Positions 1 through 6,824 are shown, counted from the stretch's first letter. The stretch is 10,163 nt of DNA from CAMDBL01 sp964498125 (GCA_964498125.1 CAZCGE010000042.1:1-10163); one strand, 5' to 3'. Notes: a model not told the origin generated them from the sequence alone. Translations and numbers: made by a program.

Positions 1-59
1 ATGGCCTTCATAATCTCGAATGCCCGAGGTAGGCTCTTGATCGTCGCCCTGTGCGACAT

Positions 60-106
60 GGGGGTGCTCCATTGCTTGGACCTAGACAATCCAAGGGAGT
101 ACCCCC
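60..106. other. Strong imperfect stem-loop (inverted repeat)
   Basis: Bases 60-70 pair with 96-106 (11 bp including one G-T pair, beginning GGGGGT/ACCCCC). After a 4-nt bulge, bases 75-80 pair with 90-95 (CTTGGA/TCCAAG) around a 9-nt loop. That makes about 17 bp of stem. No T-run follows on either strand, so it is not a standard intrinsic terminator. It could end transcription of a gene lying outside the window, or be a relic of a palindromic repeat. Only the pairing is certain; the function is unknown. Confidence 0.5.
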
Positions 107-270
107 TTCCGTGACTGACACAATCTTCCATACGTTACCCATCGAGAAAGGGGGCTTGGCCATACCCACGGCGTCGCGCCGCATGCCTTCCACGCTTGCC
201 GATCCCCGCCGCGCAGTGGCAGTCTCGGACATCGCATCTCATGACCCAGCATTCGCGGAGGATCGCACCC

Positions 271-726
271 ATGAAGATCAAGCGCATCGAGCACGTTGCC
301 ATTGCGGTCAAGAGTATTCCTGCCATGCGGGAAATCTTCGAGACGAAGCTCGGCATCGAGATGGAATATGAGGAGGAGAACCCGGTCAGCGGCAGCAAGA
401 TCGCCATGTATCCGGTGGGCGAGACCTATCTGGAGCTGCTGCAATCGGACCGGCCCGATAGCACGATAAACGATTGGATCACTGACCGCGGTGAGGGCCT
501 TTACCACCTCTGCCTTGAAGTCGACGACATAGAGGCGGCACTCGTTGAGCTGAAGAGCCGGGGTGTGGTGTTGCGGGACGAGAAGCCGCGTACCGGCCAT
601 GGCGGCACGCGCATCGCCTTTCTGGATCCGAGATCTACCGGCGGACTGGTCATCGAGCTGGTCGAAATCCCTCCGGACTCACACCATGCGAAGTCGGAAG
701 CCGCCAAGAAACAGGCAGCGAAGTGA
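271..726 (+). CDS. mce: VOC-family protein, methylmalonyl-CoA epimerase type
   Basis: This is a 151-residue cytoplasmic protein. Methylmalonyl-CoA epimerase interconverts the (R) and (S) forms of methylmalonyl-CoA in propionyl-CoA metabolism. The sequence has the two beta-alpha-beta-beta-beta modules of the vicinal-oxygen-chelate fold. The first starts at KRIEHVAIAV with His8. The second starts at GLYHLCLEVDD with His79, followed by a segment around residues 110-132 (HGGTRIAFLDP, then GGLVIELVE) typical of these epimerases. His8, His79 and Glu129 are the likely metal ligands, with Glu55 near the fourth position. The start at 271 is chosen because GGAGG lies at 257-261, 9 nt upstream, and the domain begins within a few residues. 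In-frame starts further upstream (196, 241) would add residues unrelated to the family. The last 15-20 residues form a Lys/Ala-rich tail beyond the usual fold. The gene stands alone, with no mutase or carboxylase beside it, so the exact substrate is not proven. Another VOC enzyme such as a lyase or dioxygenase-like protein remains possible. Confidence 0.8.
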   Translation: MKIKRIEHVAIAVKSIPAMREIFETKLGIEMEYEEENPVSGSKIAMYPVGETYLELLQSDRPDSTINDWITDRGEGLYHLCLEVDDIEAALVELKSRGVVLRDEKPRTGHGGTRIAFLDPRSTGGLVIELVEIPPDSHHAKSEAAKKQAAK

Positions 727-996
727 GTACGACGCCGAGCCCTGCACCGCCATAGGCTCGAGGTCGAGCACGCTGCCGATCCTCAGCCCCAAGCTGCGGC
801 CCCGACACCCACAGCACAGGCTGGGACATCAGCTGAGGAGGTGCCGGGAAACGTGCTTCTGCGCTGTCGTCGGTTGGACGCCGCGCCGCATGCACTGTCA
901 CAATCTCATGCCACCCAATCCAAACGCCCCAGTCCCCAGCCCCGATCGTTCTCTATCCATATGGGGATCTTGGCTGACTCTGTTCGGTTGCACTAC

Positions 997-1010
997 GTCC
1001 GCATGCGGAC
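997..1010. repeat. Perfect 14-bp palindrome
   Basis: GTCCGCATGCGGAC reads the same on both strands. It contains one of the GCGGACA motifs found in the other gene-free stretches and may be a fused or inverted pair of that motif. It could also be a regulator-binding site, but it lies about 400 bp from the nearest gene start. Confidence 0.5.
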
Positions 1011-1338
1011 ATAGTCCGGCTATCGCAATGCTCTCACCAGCACATTGGTAGCCTACGCCCACTCCTGGGATACTCGCCTCTTTGTGCGCCGCACCAAGCG
1101 GGCATAGCGCCGAGTCTCTTGTTGGCCCGGACCCACCGGTCGCTGTCAGATGATCGCACGCTCACTCGTTGGGGTCCAGCGGACATCAGTCTCGGTTCGT
1201 TCTCAGACTGGCGGCTTCGAGGTGTAGACCGAGCATCGTCGGCATGGCATCATCAATGGCGTTGTTGTGACCCGGAGCGGTCATCGGTCCCCTCCCTCAA
1301 ACTTCGTCCGCTCCACGCCACATCGCGCGCGCCGGTGA

Positions 1339-1367
1339 TTGCAACCTCAGAGGTCGTCGCATAGTCT
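1339..1367 (+). promoter_or_regulatory. Possible sigma70-type promoter of the TIR gene
   Basis: TTGCAA at 1339-1344 and TAGTCT at 1362-1367 are separated by 17 nt and lie about 40 nt before the chosen start of the TIR-TPR gene. The matches to consensus are modest (4/6 and 3/6), so this could be chance. Confidence 0.25.
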
Positions 1368-1408
1368 AGCCGATGTTGCATCGTAGTCATTGCGTCGGAG
1401 TGCGGGGC

Positions 1409-3373
1409 ATGGCGGGTCAGCAGGCGACCGGCAAGCTCAAGGTCTTCATCTCCTATTCTCGCGCCGACGAGGCGTTCGCCGACGAGCTGCGCCTCGGCCT
1501 GGAGGACAAGGGCTATACGATCGAGATCGACAAGCACTCGATCCGCCAGGGCGAGGAGTGGAAGGCGCGCCTCAGACAGTTGATCGCGGCCTGCGACACG
1601 GTCGTGTTCGTACTCTCGCCGGACAGCGCCCGCTCGGAAACCTGCCGCTGGGAGGTCGATGAAGCGCATCGACAGGCGAAGCGCATCGTCCCGGTGCTGC
1701 ACCGCGGACTGCAAGAGGCCCCGCGCGGAAAGCGACCGGACGGCAGCCCGTGGCCGGAGGGGCCGGCAAAAGCGCCCGAGCGTCTGACCCTCATAAACTA
1801 CCCGCGTTTCGACGAGGGCCGTTCATTCATGACCGGCCTGCGCGGCCTCGTGCAGGCGCTGGAGGACGATCTCGACTGGATCGACGCGCACAGCCGGCTC
1901 GCCACCCGCGCGCGGGACTGGGACAAGGACGGCCGGCCGGCGAACCGGCTCATGTCGGGATCGGATATCGCGGCGGCGAAGAAGCTCGTCGAGACGCGCA
2001 AGCCGACGGCGCCCGAGATGCTGCCGGTCCAGCACGATTTCATCCAGGCGAGCGTGGCGCACGAGGCCGCGCAGGCGAGCGCGCGCGAGCGAGACCTGGA
2101 GGAGCGGCGCCGGCTCGCCGAAGAGGCGCTGGCGCAGAGCCGCCGGGCCGAACGGCGCACGCGACTTGGGCTCGCCGTGGCGCTGGCGCTGATGCTGCTG
2201 GCGACGGGGCTGGGCGGTATGGCGTGGTGGCAGCGCGGCGAATCGCTGGTCAACGCCGAGCGCGCGGTTACCGCGCAAAAAGAAGCAGAGAAGCAGCGGG
2301 TTGAGGCGGTCGCGGAGAAAAAGCGCGCGGACGAATTGCGTCGACAGTCTGAACAACAACGCACATTGGCTGAGCAGCGACGAGAGGTTCTCGACGAAGT
2401 CATGGCCTCTGCAATGAACACCGTATTTCAGGTGAAGGATAAGAAGGACAAAGACGCTGCTGGAAAACTTCGAGAGGAGACTGCTGTCGAAGACGCTAGC
2501 GCTGATGCTTGGGTCAAACGGATCTTGGTTCAGGTAGAGCAGCGCTTAGGCCAAGATGATCCAACGGTCGCAACGGCAGCTACAAATCTGGCAGTAATTT
2601 ATCAACGGCAAGGCAATACCAAAGAGGCTATCTCACTCTACCAACGAAGTTTGACAATATGGGAGAAGAATTGGGGACCTGAGCACCCAAGAGTTGCTGC
2701 TGTCCTTGCTTCGCTTGCTGCCGTGTACCAGCAGGACGGCAATTACGGAGCCGCCGAGCCGCTGTATAAACGTAGCCTTTCGATTGGGGAGAAAATATTC
2801 GGACCAGATCATCCCGAGATTGGCGTTACTCAAAACAACTTGGCCGTTCTATATGCCAACAGCGGTCGCTACGAAGAAGCAATCCCGCTTCTTAAGCGCA
2901 GCCTTGCGCTGCGCGAGAAAGCGCTCGGGCCCGACCACCCCGATGTCGGCGTCTCGATCAACAACCTCGCGGGGCTGTATCGAAACCAAGGCCGCTATGC
3001 CGAGGCCGAGCCGCTATACAAGCGCACCGTGTCGATCGTTGAGAAGGTGCTCGGGCCCGATCACCCCTCGGTCGCCACCTCGCTCAACAACCTCGCTGAG
3101 TTGTATCAGGACCAGGGCCGCCATGCCGAGGCCGAGCCGCTGTACCAGCGCAGCCTGGTGATCTCCGAGAAGGCGCTGGGGCCAGAGCACCCCGATGTCG
3201 GCATGTCGCTGAACAATCTGGCCGGGCTGTACGAAAGCCAGGGCCGCTACGCCGAGGCCGAGCCGCTGTACAAGCGCGCCGTATCCATCTTTGAGAAGGC
3301 GCTCGGGCCCGACGATCCTTCAGTAAAGCGCATTCGTGACCGGGAACAAAGAAATTCTCGCAGCAAACAATAG
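1409..3373 (+). CDS. TIR domain - transmembrane - TPR repeat protein
   Basis: This is a 654-residue protein, probably anchored in the inner membrane. TIR domain, about residues 9-100: it opens with KVFISYSRAD, has a BB-loop-like IEIDKHSIRQGEEW, then CDTVVFVLSPDSA and SETCRWEVDEA. Glu82 sits where catalytic TIRs carry the NADase glutamate. Linker, about 150-215 (DWIDAHSRLATRARDWD, then MSGSDIAAAKKLVE): it resembles the linker seen in other bacterial TIR-WD40 and TIR-TPR proteins. A charged helix is followed by one hydrophobic segment (about 253-274), then an Arg/Glu/Gln-rich coiled coil (about 280-335). Six 42-residue TPRs of the kinesin-light-chain type fill 387-638, each ending near LGPDHP. 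In family terms, TIR domains deplete NAD+ or make cyclic ADP-ribose-like signals, and TPRs bind partners; a role as a defence or stress effector is inferred. The start at 1409 has GGAG at 1397-1400, 8 nt upstream. The alternative ATG at 1373 adds 12 unconserved residues and has no ribosome site. The gene stands alone, and GC content changes sharply inside it. Confidence 0.85.
   Translation: MAGQQATGKLKVFISYSRADEAFADELRLGLEDKGYTIEIDKHSIRQGEEWKARLRQLIAACDTVVFVLSPDSARSETCRWEVDEAHRQAKRIVPVLHRGLQEAPRGKRPDGSPWPEGPAKAPERLTLINYPRFDEGRSFMTGLRGLVQALEDDLDWIDAHSRLATRARDWDKDGRPANRLMSGSDIAAAKKLVETRKPTAPEMLPVQHDFIQASVAHEAAQASARERDLEERRRLAEEALAQSRRAERRTRLGLAVALALMLLATGLGGMAWWQRGESLVNAERAVTAQKEAEKQRVEAVAEKKRADELRRQSEQQRTLAEQRREVLDEVMASAMNTVFQVKDKKDKDAAGKLREETAVEDASADAWVKRILVQVEQRLGQDDPTVATAATNLAVIYQRQGNTKEAISLYQRSLTIWEKNWGPEHPRVAAVLASLAAVYQQDGNYGAAEPLYKRSLSIGEKIFGPDHPEIGVTQNNLAVLYANSGRYEEAIPLLKRSLALREKALGPDHPDVGVSINNLAGLYRNQGRYAEAEPLYKRTVSIVEKVLGPDHPSVATSLNNLAELYQDQGRHAEAEPLYQRSLVISEKALGPEHPDVGMSLNNLAGLYESQGRYAEAEPLYKRAVSIFEKALGPDDPSVKRIRDREQRNSRSKQ
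2567..3322 (+). repeat. Six tandem 126-bp TPR-coding units
   Basis: Six back-to-back 42-codon units encode residues 387-638 of the TIR protein. The shared pattern is V-x-x-S-x-NNLA-x-LY-x-x-QGRYAEAEPLYKRS-x-x-I-x-EKALGP-DHP. Units 1-3 (2567-2944) are divergent and AT-richer. Units 4-6 (2945-3322) are GC-rich and close to each other in DNA sequence; stretches such as GCCGAGGCCGAGCCGCT recur at the same place in each. The array is a substrate for unit gain or loss by recombination. Confidence 0.85.
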
Positions 3374-3468
3374 CTTCACGCCATAAAGGATGCTTCCGGA
3401 ATCTTCGTTTGGAGTCGATTTAGGCCCGAAAGGAGACCTTACGTTCTCGCGATTGCCTCTTTCCGCAA

Positions 3469-3489
3469 TGACCGTTGCTGGCCCTAAGC
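3469..3489 (+). repeat. Degenerate repeat block, copy 1
   Basis: The block reads TGACCGTTGCTGGCCCTAAG followed by C. It matches the block at 3621-3641 at 17 of 21 positions and has the same orientation. It is probably a remnant of a dispersed intergenic repeat, because neither copy lies in a credible gene. Confidence 0.45.
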
Positions 3490-3620
3490 CGAGATGGTCG
3501 TCCGCGCTAATAACCTACGCGATCGGGTGAGCTGCGGACATGATGTGGCAGAATGTCGCAAATCGTCCGCAGCTGACAGTAGACCGACCGTCGTCGCTGG
3601 GGTACCTTGACGCGTGCAGA

Positions 3621-3641
3621 TGACCCTTATTGGCCCGAAGC
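3621..3641 (+). repeat. Degenerate repeat block, copy 2
   Basis: The block reads TGACCCTTATTGGCCCGAAG followed by C, and matches 3469-3489 at 17 of 21 positions. The GAAGC end resembles the start of the AGCGGACAT motif found elsewhere in the window, so the two signals may belong to one longer ancestral repeat. Confidence 0.45.
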
Positions 3642-4110
3642 GTGAGTGCCCGGACGTCAGCGATGCCGGTGGCGACCGGGTGGTCAGCGGACACAGTGTG
3701 CTCAATGGGAGCAGATCGCAAGTTCACGAAAACGTGATCGACTTCAACTTTCCCGGCCCGTCCGTCCGGTGCTGAATGTGGGGCTGACGGGCCAGGGGCG
3801 GTGCGCGAGCGGCAGCCCTTGACCCAAAGCTGCCGTGAGCAGATGCAGCATGCGTGCCACGCGGTCCGAACATCGCTTACTGTTACGCGACAAGCCGAGC
3901 TTCCGGGGGCAGGCCCGGTCGGACATGTCCAACAAGCAGACGTGCCGCCCCTCAACTATGGTCCGATGCCCGAAGCGCTCCGACCGAACCTGAAGTTCCG
4001 GCGCTTACTCGTCTAAAATTGCCGAGACGTCGGACCGAGTTGCCAGGTGTTTGACGGCGTTTCCAAACATTTTGGGGGTAGGAGGCTGCGGTCTCGGAAT
4101 AGAACGCTGC

Positions 4111-4983
4111 CTACTGCCGCAGCTGTTGCAGAGCCGCGATTCTGGCCTCGATCGGCGGATGGGTCGAGAACAAGGCCATCAGACTGGGCTTGTCGCTGAT
4201 CCCTGATGCCTGGATGGATTTTGGAAGCTCGCCCGGCTCGGCCCGACCCAGGCTGGCCAGCGCGCTGATCATGCTGTTGGGCTGGCCCATGTAGTTGGCC
4301 GCACCTGCATCCGCCCGGAACTCGCGATGGCGGGAGAACCAGGCGACGATCATGGACGCCAGGATACCGAATATGATCTGGCACACCATCGAGGTGACGA
4401 AATAGCCGATGCCCTGACCATTACCGTCCTTGTTGATCTGCTTGTCGACCATGTAGCCCACGATGCGCGACAGGAACACGACGAATGTGTTCACCACGCC
4501 TTGGATGAGTGTCATGGTGACCATGTCGCCGTTCGCGACGTGCGCGACCTCATGCGCAAGGACGGCTTCAACCTCCTCGCGGTTCATGGTCTGGAGCAGT
4601 CCAGTCGAGACGGCGACGAGCGCGGAATTCTTGAAGGCTCCGGTCGCGAAGGCATTCGGCTCCCCTTCGTAGACGGCGACCTCCGGCATCTTGATGCCCG
4701 CGCTGGCGGACAGCTTTTGCACGGTATCCAGAAGCCAACGCTCGTCGGCATTGGATGCCTCCGCGATCACGTGGGCTCCGGTCTGCCACTTGGCCATCGG
4801 CTTGGAGATGAGCAGCGATATGATGGCGCCCGTGAAGCCGATGATCGCCGACAATGCCAGCAGCGCACCGAGGTTCAGTCCGCTGGAGTCGGCGATCTGC
4901 CCCAGCCCCAAGATGTTCACGAACACGGCAATGACCACCAGCACCGCGATGTTGGTCGCCAGGAAGAGAGCGATGCGTTTCAT
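4111..4983 (-). CDS. htpX: Protease HtpX (M48 membrane zinc metalloprotease)
   Basis: This is a 290-residue inner-membrane protease that degrades misfolded or damaged membrane proteins alongside FtsH; the length fits the family. The start at 4983 gives the typical N-terminus MKRIALFLATNIAVL; the frame runs further upstream, but the extra 67 residues are not family-like. A modest AGGA lies 4 nt before the ATG. Membrane segments lie at about residues 4-25 and 37-60, and a second pair at about 155-178 and 193-215. The cytoplasmic catalytic site HEVAH (His144, Glu145, His148) lies between the two pairs. The third zinc ligand is probably Glu221 in SRHREFRAD. The C-terminal STHPP (273-277) is also typical. 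On the minus strand upstream, TTGGAG (5086-5081) and CATGAT (5062-5057) could form a weak sigma70 promoter; no clear heat-shock promoter was seen. The gene is divergent from terC, and the two are now separated by an insertion sequence. Confidence 0.97.
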   Translation of the reverse strand: MKRIALFLATNIAVLVVIAVFVNILGLGQIADSSGLNLGALLALSAIIGFTGAIISLLISKPMAKWQTGAHVIAEASNADERWLLDTVQKLSASAGIKMPEVAVYEGEPNAFATGAFKNSALVAVSTGLLQTMNREEVEAVLAHEVAHVANGDMVTMTLIQGVVNTFVVFLSRIVGYMVDKQINKDGNGQGIGYFVTSMVCQIIFGILASMIVAWFSRHREFRADAGAANYMGQPNSMISALASLGRAEPGELPKSIQASGISDKPSLMALFSTHPPIEARIAALQQLRQ

Positions 4984-5180
4984 TGGATCCTGTCCGGTGG
5001 CATGTGAGCGAGCACTGTAGGGGAGCGCCCTGACGTTCATATTCCTTAGTCTATCTATCATGCTATGTAGTGCCGGCGTGCTCCAATTGCACCGTCTTCC
5101 CGAGACAGGCCTGCGCTCCTCGCACTCTGTCAGCCTCACCGACGGCTTCGACATCACATGTCTTGTCGTGTGTGCTGAAG

Positions 5181-5188
5181 CCAAACGG
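5181..5188. repeat. Left target-site duplication of the IS
   Basis: CCAAACGG lies directly before the GTAA end of the element and is repeated exactly at 6678-6685. Eight bp is the duplication length known for IS66-family elements. Confidence 0.92.
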
Positions 5189-5218
5189 GTAACAACTCAC
5201 CCCACTGCGGCGGTGTGA
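5189..5218 (+). repeat. Left terminal inverted repeat of the IS
   Basis: The outer 15 bp match the right end at 14 positions. With a one-base gap the similarity extends further inward (GCGgCGGTgTGA against GCGtCGGTtTGA), for about 30 bp in total. These ends are the expected transposase-binding sites. Confidence 0.88.
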
Positions 5219-5268
5219 CTCGGGTGACTGGCATTGAGCACGGCGTGCGAGGCTGATTCAAGCTCGGC

Positions 5269-6648
5269 ATGCCGCCCGAGAAAATCGATTCGCTCGCCGA
5301 CGACCTGAAGCCGATGGTGTTGGCCATCGTGGCGCAGAACGCGTCGTTGCTCGGCCGCATCGACGAGCTTCTGGCGCAAATCGCGAAACTCAACGCCCGC
5401 ATCGCCGAACTCGAAGCCAAGCTCGGCGCGCCGCCGAAGACACCCGACAATTCATCTCTGCCACCATCGCGCGGTCAGAAGGCGAACACGACGCCGTCGC
5501 AGAAACAGCGCCGCGAAGGCCGGCAGGGTGTTGCGCGCGAACTCTGCGCAAACCCTGACGTTACACGCAACATCGCAGCCGAGCGCTGCGCATGCGGCGC
5601 GAAGCTCGACGCGAACGGCCAGCAGGTCGCGCGCGCCTACGACCATATCGATCTGCCGCCGATCAAACCCGTCACGACACGCATCAATCTGCTCCGCGCC
5701 ACGTGCCCCTGCTGCAAGCGGGGCGTCACCGCGATTGCGCCCGCCGGCATGCCGGAGGGCTCGCCGTTCGGCCCGGGCATCGCGGCGACCGTCGCCTATC
5801 TGCATGGCTGCCAACTGATGAGTTTCAAGCGTCTGACCGAAGCCCTCGACGGCCTGTTCGGCTTGCGCGTCTCGCAAGGCGCGATCGCCAACATGCTCGC
5901 GCGCGTCGTTAAACCGTTCGCAGCCCATGCCGAGGCGATCGCTGCCACCGTTCGCGCCAACGCCGTCATCGCCAGCGACGAAACGAGCGCGCGCGTGAAG
6001 GGGAAAACATGGTGGCAGTGGACGTTCGGCTGCGCCACCGCCGTGTACCATATGATCGCGCCGACACGCGGGAAGTGCGTGCCAATTGCGTTTCTCGACG
6101 GCGCGAAGCCGAAGGTATGGCTGTCCGACCGCCTTGCCGCGCAGTGCACTCATGCCGACGCGCATCAGTTCTGCCTCGCGCATCTGATCCGTGACGCACA
6201 GTTCGCCATCGATCACGGCGACACAATCTTCGCCCCGCAGTTCAAGGCGTTCTTGAAGGACGCCTGCGCAGTCGGACGACGCCGCCCCGATCTCGCGGAC
6301 GTCACGATTGCGGCTCATCGCCGCCGTCTCGCGCGCGAACTCGACCGACTGCTCGACCTCGAGCCGACCGATGCCGAAGGTCGTCACCTGCGCGACGCCA
6401 TGTTCGTCGATGCGCGCGACAAGCTGCTGGTGTTCCTCTCCCGCCGCGATGTCGAGCCGACCAATAACGAAAGCGAGCGGGCGCTCAGGCCCTCGGTGAT
6501 CTTCCGCAAGGTGACGAACGGATTCCGCTCGGAGTGGGGCGCCAAGGTCTATGCTGACCTGTGCTCCATTGTCTCGACCGGCGACCGCAACGGCCGGAGC
6601 GCTCTCGCCGCCATCCGCCACGCTCTCGCAGCGCCCGCCGTCGCGTGA
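5269..6648 (+). CDS. IS66-family transposase
   Basis: This is a 459-residue DDE transposase that cuts and joins the element's ends. The N-terminus is a leucine-zipper-like helix (about 14-52), then the family's TPDNSSLPPSRGQK segment (58-71). A Cys-rich finger follows, with CACG at 107-110 and CPCC at 146-149. The long catalytic domain starts near residue 165. The likely acidic triad is Asp237 (ASDETSARVKG), Asp287 (VWLSDR) and Glu403 (TNNESERALRP), with CLAHLIRDA at 302-310 also typical. The C-terminus VIFRKVTNGFRSEWGAKVYA is strongly conserved in the family. No frameshift or stop interrupts the gene, and the length is normal for single-ORF IS66 elements. The ATG at 5269 is the first good start. 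No close Shine-Dalgarno is visible (GAGG at 5249-5252 is too far away), so translation may be weak, which is common for transposases. The stop abuts the right inverted repeat. Confidence 0.96.
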   Translation: MPPEKIDSLADDLKPMVLAIVAQNASLLGRIDELLAQIAKLNARIAELEAKLGAPPKTPDNSSLPPSRGQKANTTPSQKQRREGRQGVARELCANPDVTRNIAAERCACGAKLDANGQQVARAYDHIDLPPIKPVTTRINLLRATCPCCKRGVTAIAPAGMPEGSPFGPGIAATVAYLHGCQLMSFKRLTEALDGLFGLRVSQGAIANMLARVVKPFAAHAEAIAATVRANAVIASDETSARVKGKTWWQWTFGCATAVYHMIAPTRGKCVPIAFLDGAKPKVWLSDRLAAQCTHADAHQFCLAHLIRDAQFAIDHGDTIFAPQFKAFLKDACAVGRRRPDLADVTIAAHRRRLARELDRLLDLEPTDAEGRHLRDAMFVDARDKLLVFLSRRDVEPTNNESERALRPSVIFRKVTNGFRSEWGAKVYADLCSIVSTGDRNGRSALAAIRHALAAPAVA

Positions 6649-6677
6649 TCAAACCGACGCGAGGGGTGAGTAGTTAC
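6649..6677 (-). repeat. Right terminal inverted repeat of the IS
   Basis: Read on the minus strand from 6677 it begins GTAACTACTCACCCC, the partner of the left end. It starts immediately after the transposase stop codon. Confidence 0.88.
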
Positions 6678-6685
6678 CCAAACGG
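6678..6685. repeat. Right target-site duplication of the IS
   Basis: CCAAACGG is identical to 5181-5188 and directly follows the TTAC end of the element. Confidence 0.92.
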
Positions 6686-6824
6686 GGCATTCAATTTAAA
6701 CCGCCGATTGGTCTTGTCGAGGCGGCGGTAACTTCCCATATCGAGATCAGTCGGGTCCCTCTGGCAGTCCATGAATGAATGCGATGTCGGCTAGTATCGT
6801 AGCTGACAAAAATGAGAGGCCCAG

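Larger units (their letters stand above)
727..1408. other. Gene-free interval upstream of the TIR gene
   Basis: No open frame here has a convincing start, a ribosome site or a recognisable protein. A short plus-strand frame at 1119-1364 has a biased, low-complexity composition and no Shine-Dalgarno sequence. The interval holds a small stem-loop at 756-769 (GCTCG/CGAGC with a 4-nt loop, no T-run), a perfect 14-bp palindrome at 997-1010, and two copies of the [AT]GCGGACA[CT] motif at 1004-1012 and 1178-1186. A weak promoter candidate lies at its right end. Confidence 0.6.
3374..4110. other. Gene-free interval between TIR gene and htpX
   Basis: No protein-coding gene is supported. Several overlapping frames on both strands (for example 3515-3955 minus and 3801-4016 plus) have Cys/Arg/Pro-rich translations, no ribosome site and no recognisable family. 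The interval contains two related blocks of about 21 nt (3469-3489 and 3621-3641) and two [AT]GCGGACA[CT] motifs (3533-3541, 3686-3694), which suggests decayed dispersed repeats. A 6-bp stem (4048-4053 with 4064-4069) followed by TTTT on the plus strand lies just beyond the htpX stop. It is too weak to call a terminator. Confidence 0.6.
5189..6677 (+). mobile_element. Complete IS66-family insertion sequence (single-ORF type)
   Basis: The 1489-bp element begins GTAACAACTCACCCC (5189-5203) and ends with its inverted partner GTAACTACTCACCCC read on the minus strand (6677-6663), a 14/15 match. It is flanked by perfect 8-bp direct repeats CCAAACGG. It carries one transposase gene on the plus strand and no tnpA or tnpB accessory genes. 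This fits the single-transposase branch of IS66 (ISBst12-like), as distinct from the three-gene branch. Both ends, both target repeats and the transposase are intact, so the insertion is probably recent and the element possibly still active. Removing it and one target copy leaves a normal-looking divergent intergenic region of about 345 bp between htpX and terC. Confidence 0.93.

Noticed and set aside
1..114. Open frame from the first base to a TGA at 112-114, possible 3' end of an upstream gene
   Set aside because: Only 37 codons are visible, no family is recognisable, and the frame runs through the stem-loop at 60-106. It cannot be supported from this window.
756..769. Terminator after the epimerase gene
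   Set aside because: The stem is only 5 bp (GCTCG/CGAGC) and no T-run follows.
1119..1364. Plus-strand open frame of 81 codons upstream of the TIR gene
   Set aside because: It has no ribosome site, a Ser/Arg/Trp-rich translation unlike any family I know, and lies in DNA carrying relic motifs.
3515..3955. Minus-strand open frame of 146 codons between the TIR gene and htpX
   Set aside because: The translation is Cys/Pro/Arg/Ser-rich with no recognisable fold, there is no Shine-Dalgarno, and it runs across the degenerate repeat blocks. It is more likely decayed intergenic DNA.
4048..4069. Terminator just beyond the htpX stop
   Set aside because: The stem is 6 bp and A/T-rich with a 10-nt loop, and the T-run is on the plus strand, the wrong side for htpX.
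5452..6621. Long minus-strand open frame (389 codons) across the transposase gene
   Set aside because: It is an antisense shadow of the IS66 transposase. Its translation is Arg/Ala-rich with no family signal, while the plus-strand frame has clear transposase motifs.
6686..6824. Possible manganese (yybP-ykoY) riboswitch before terC
   Set aside because: I looked for it because Alx-type genes often carry one. The region has only a short CCGCC/GGCGG pairing (6701-6705 with 6721-6725) and lacks the conserved loop motifs I would expect.
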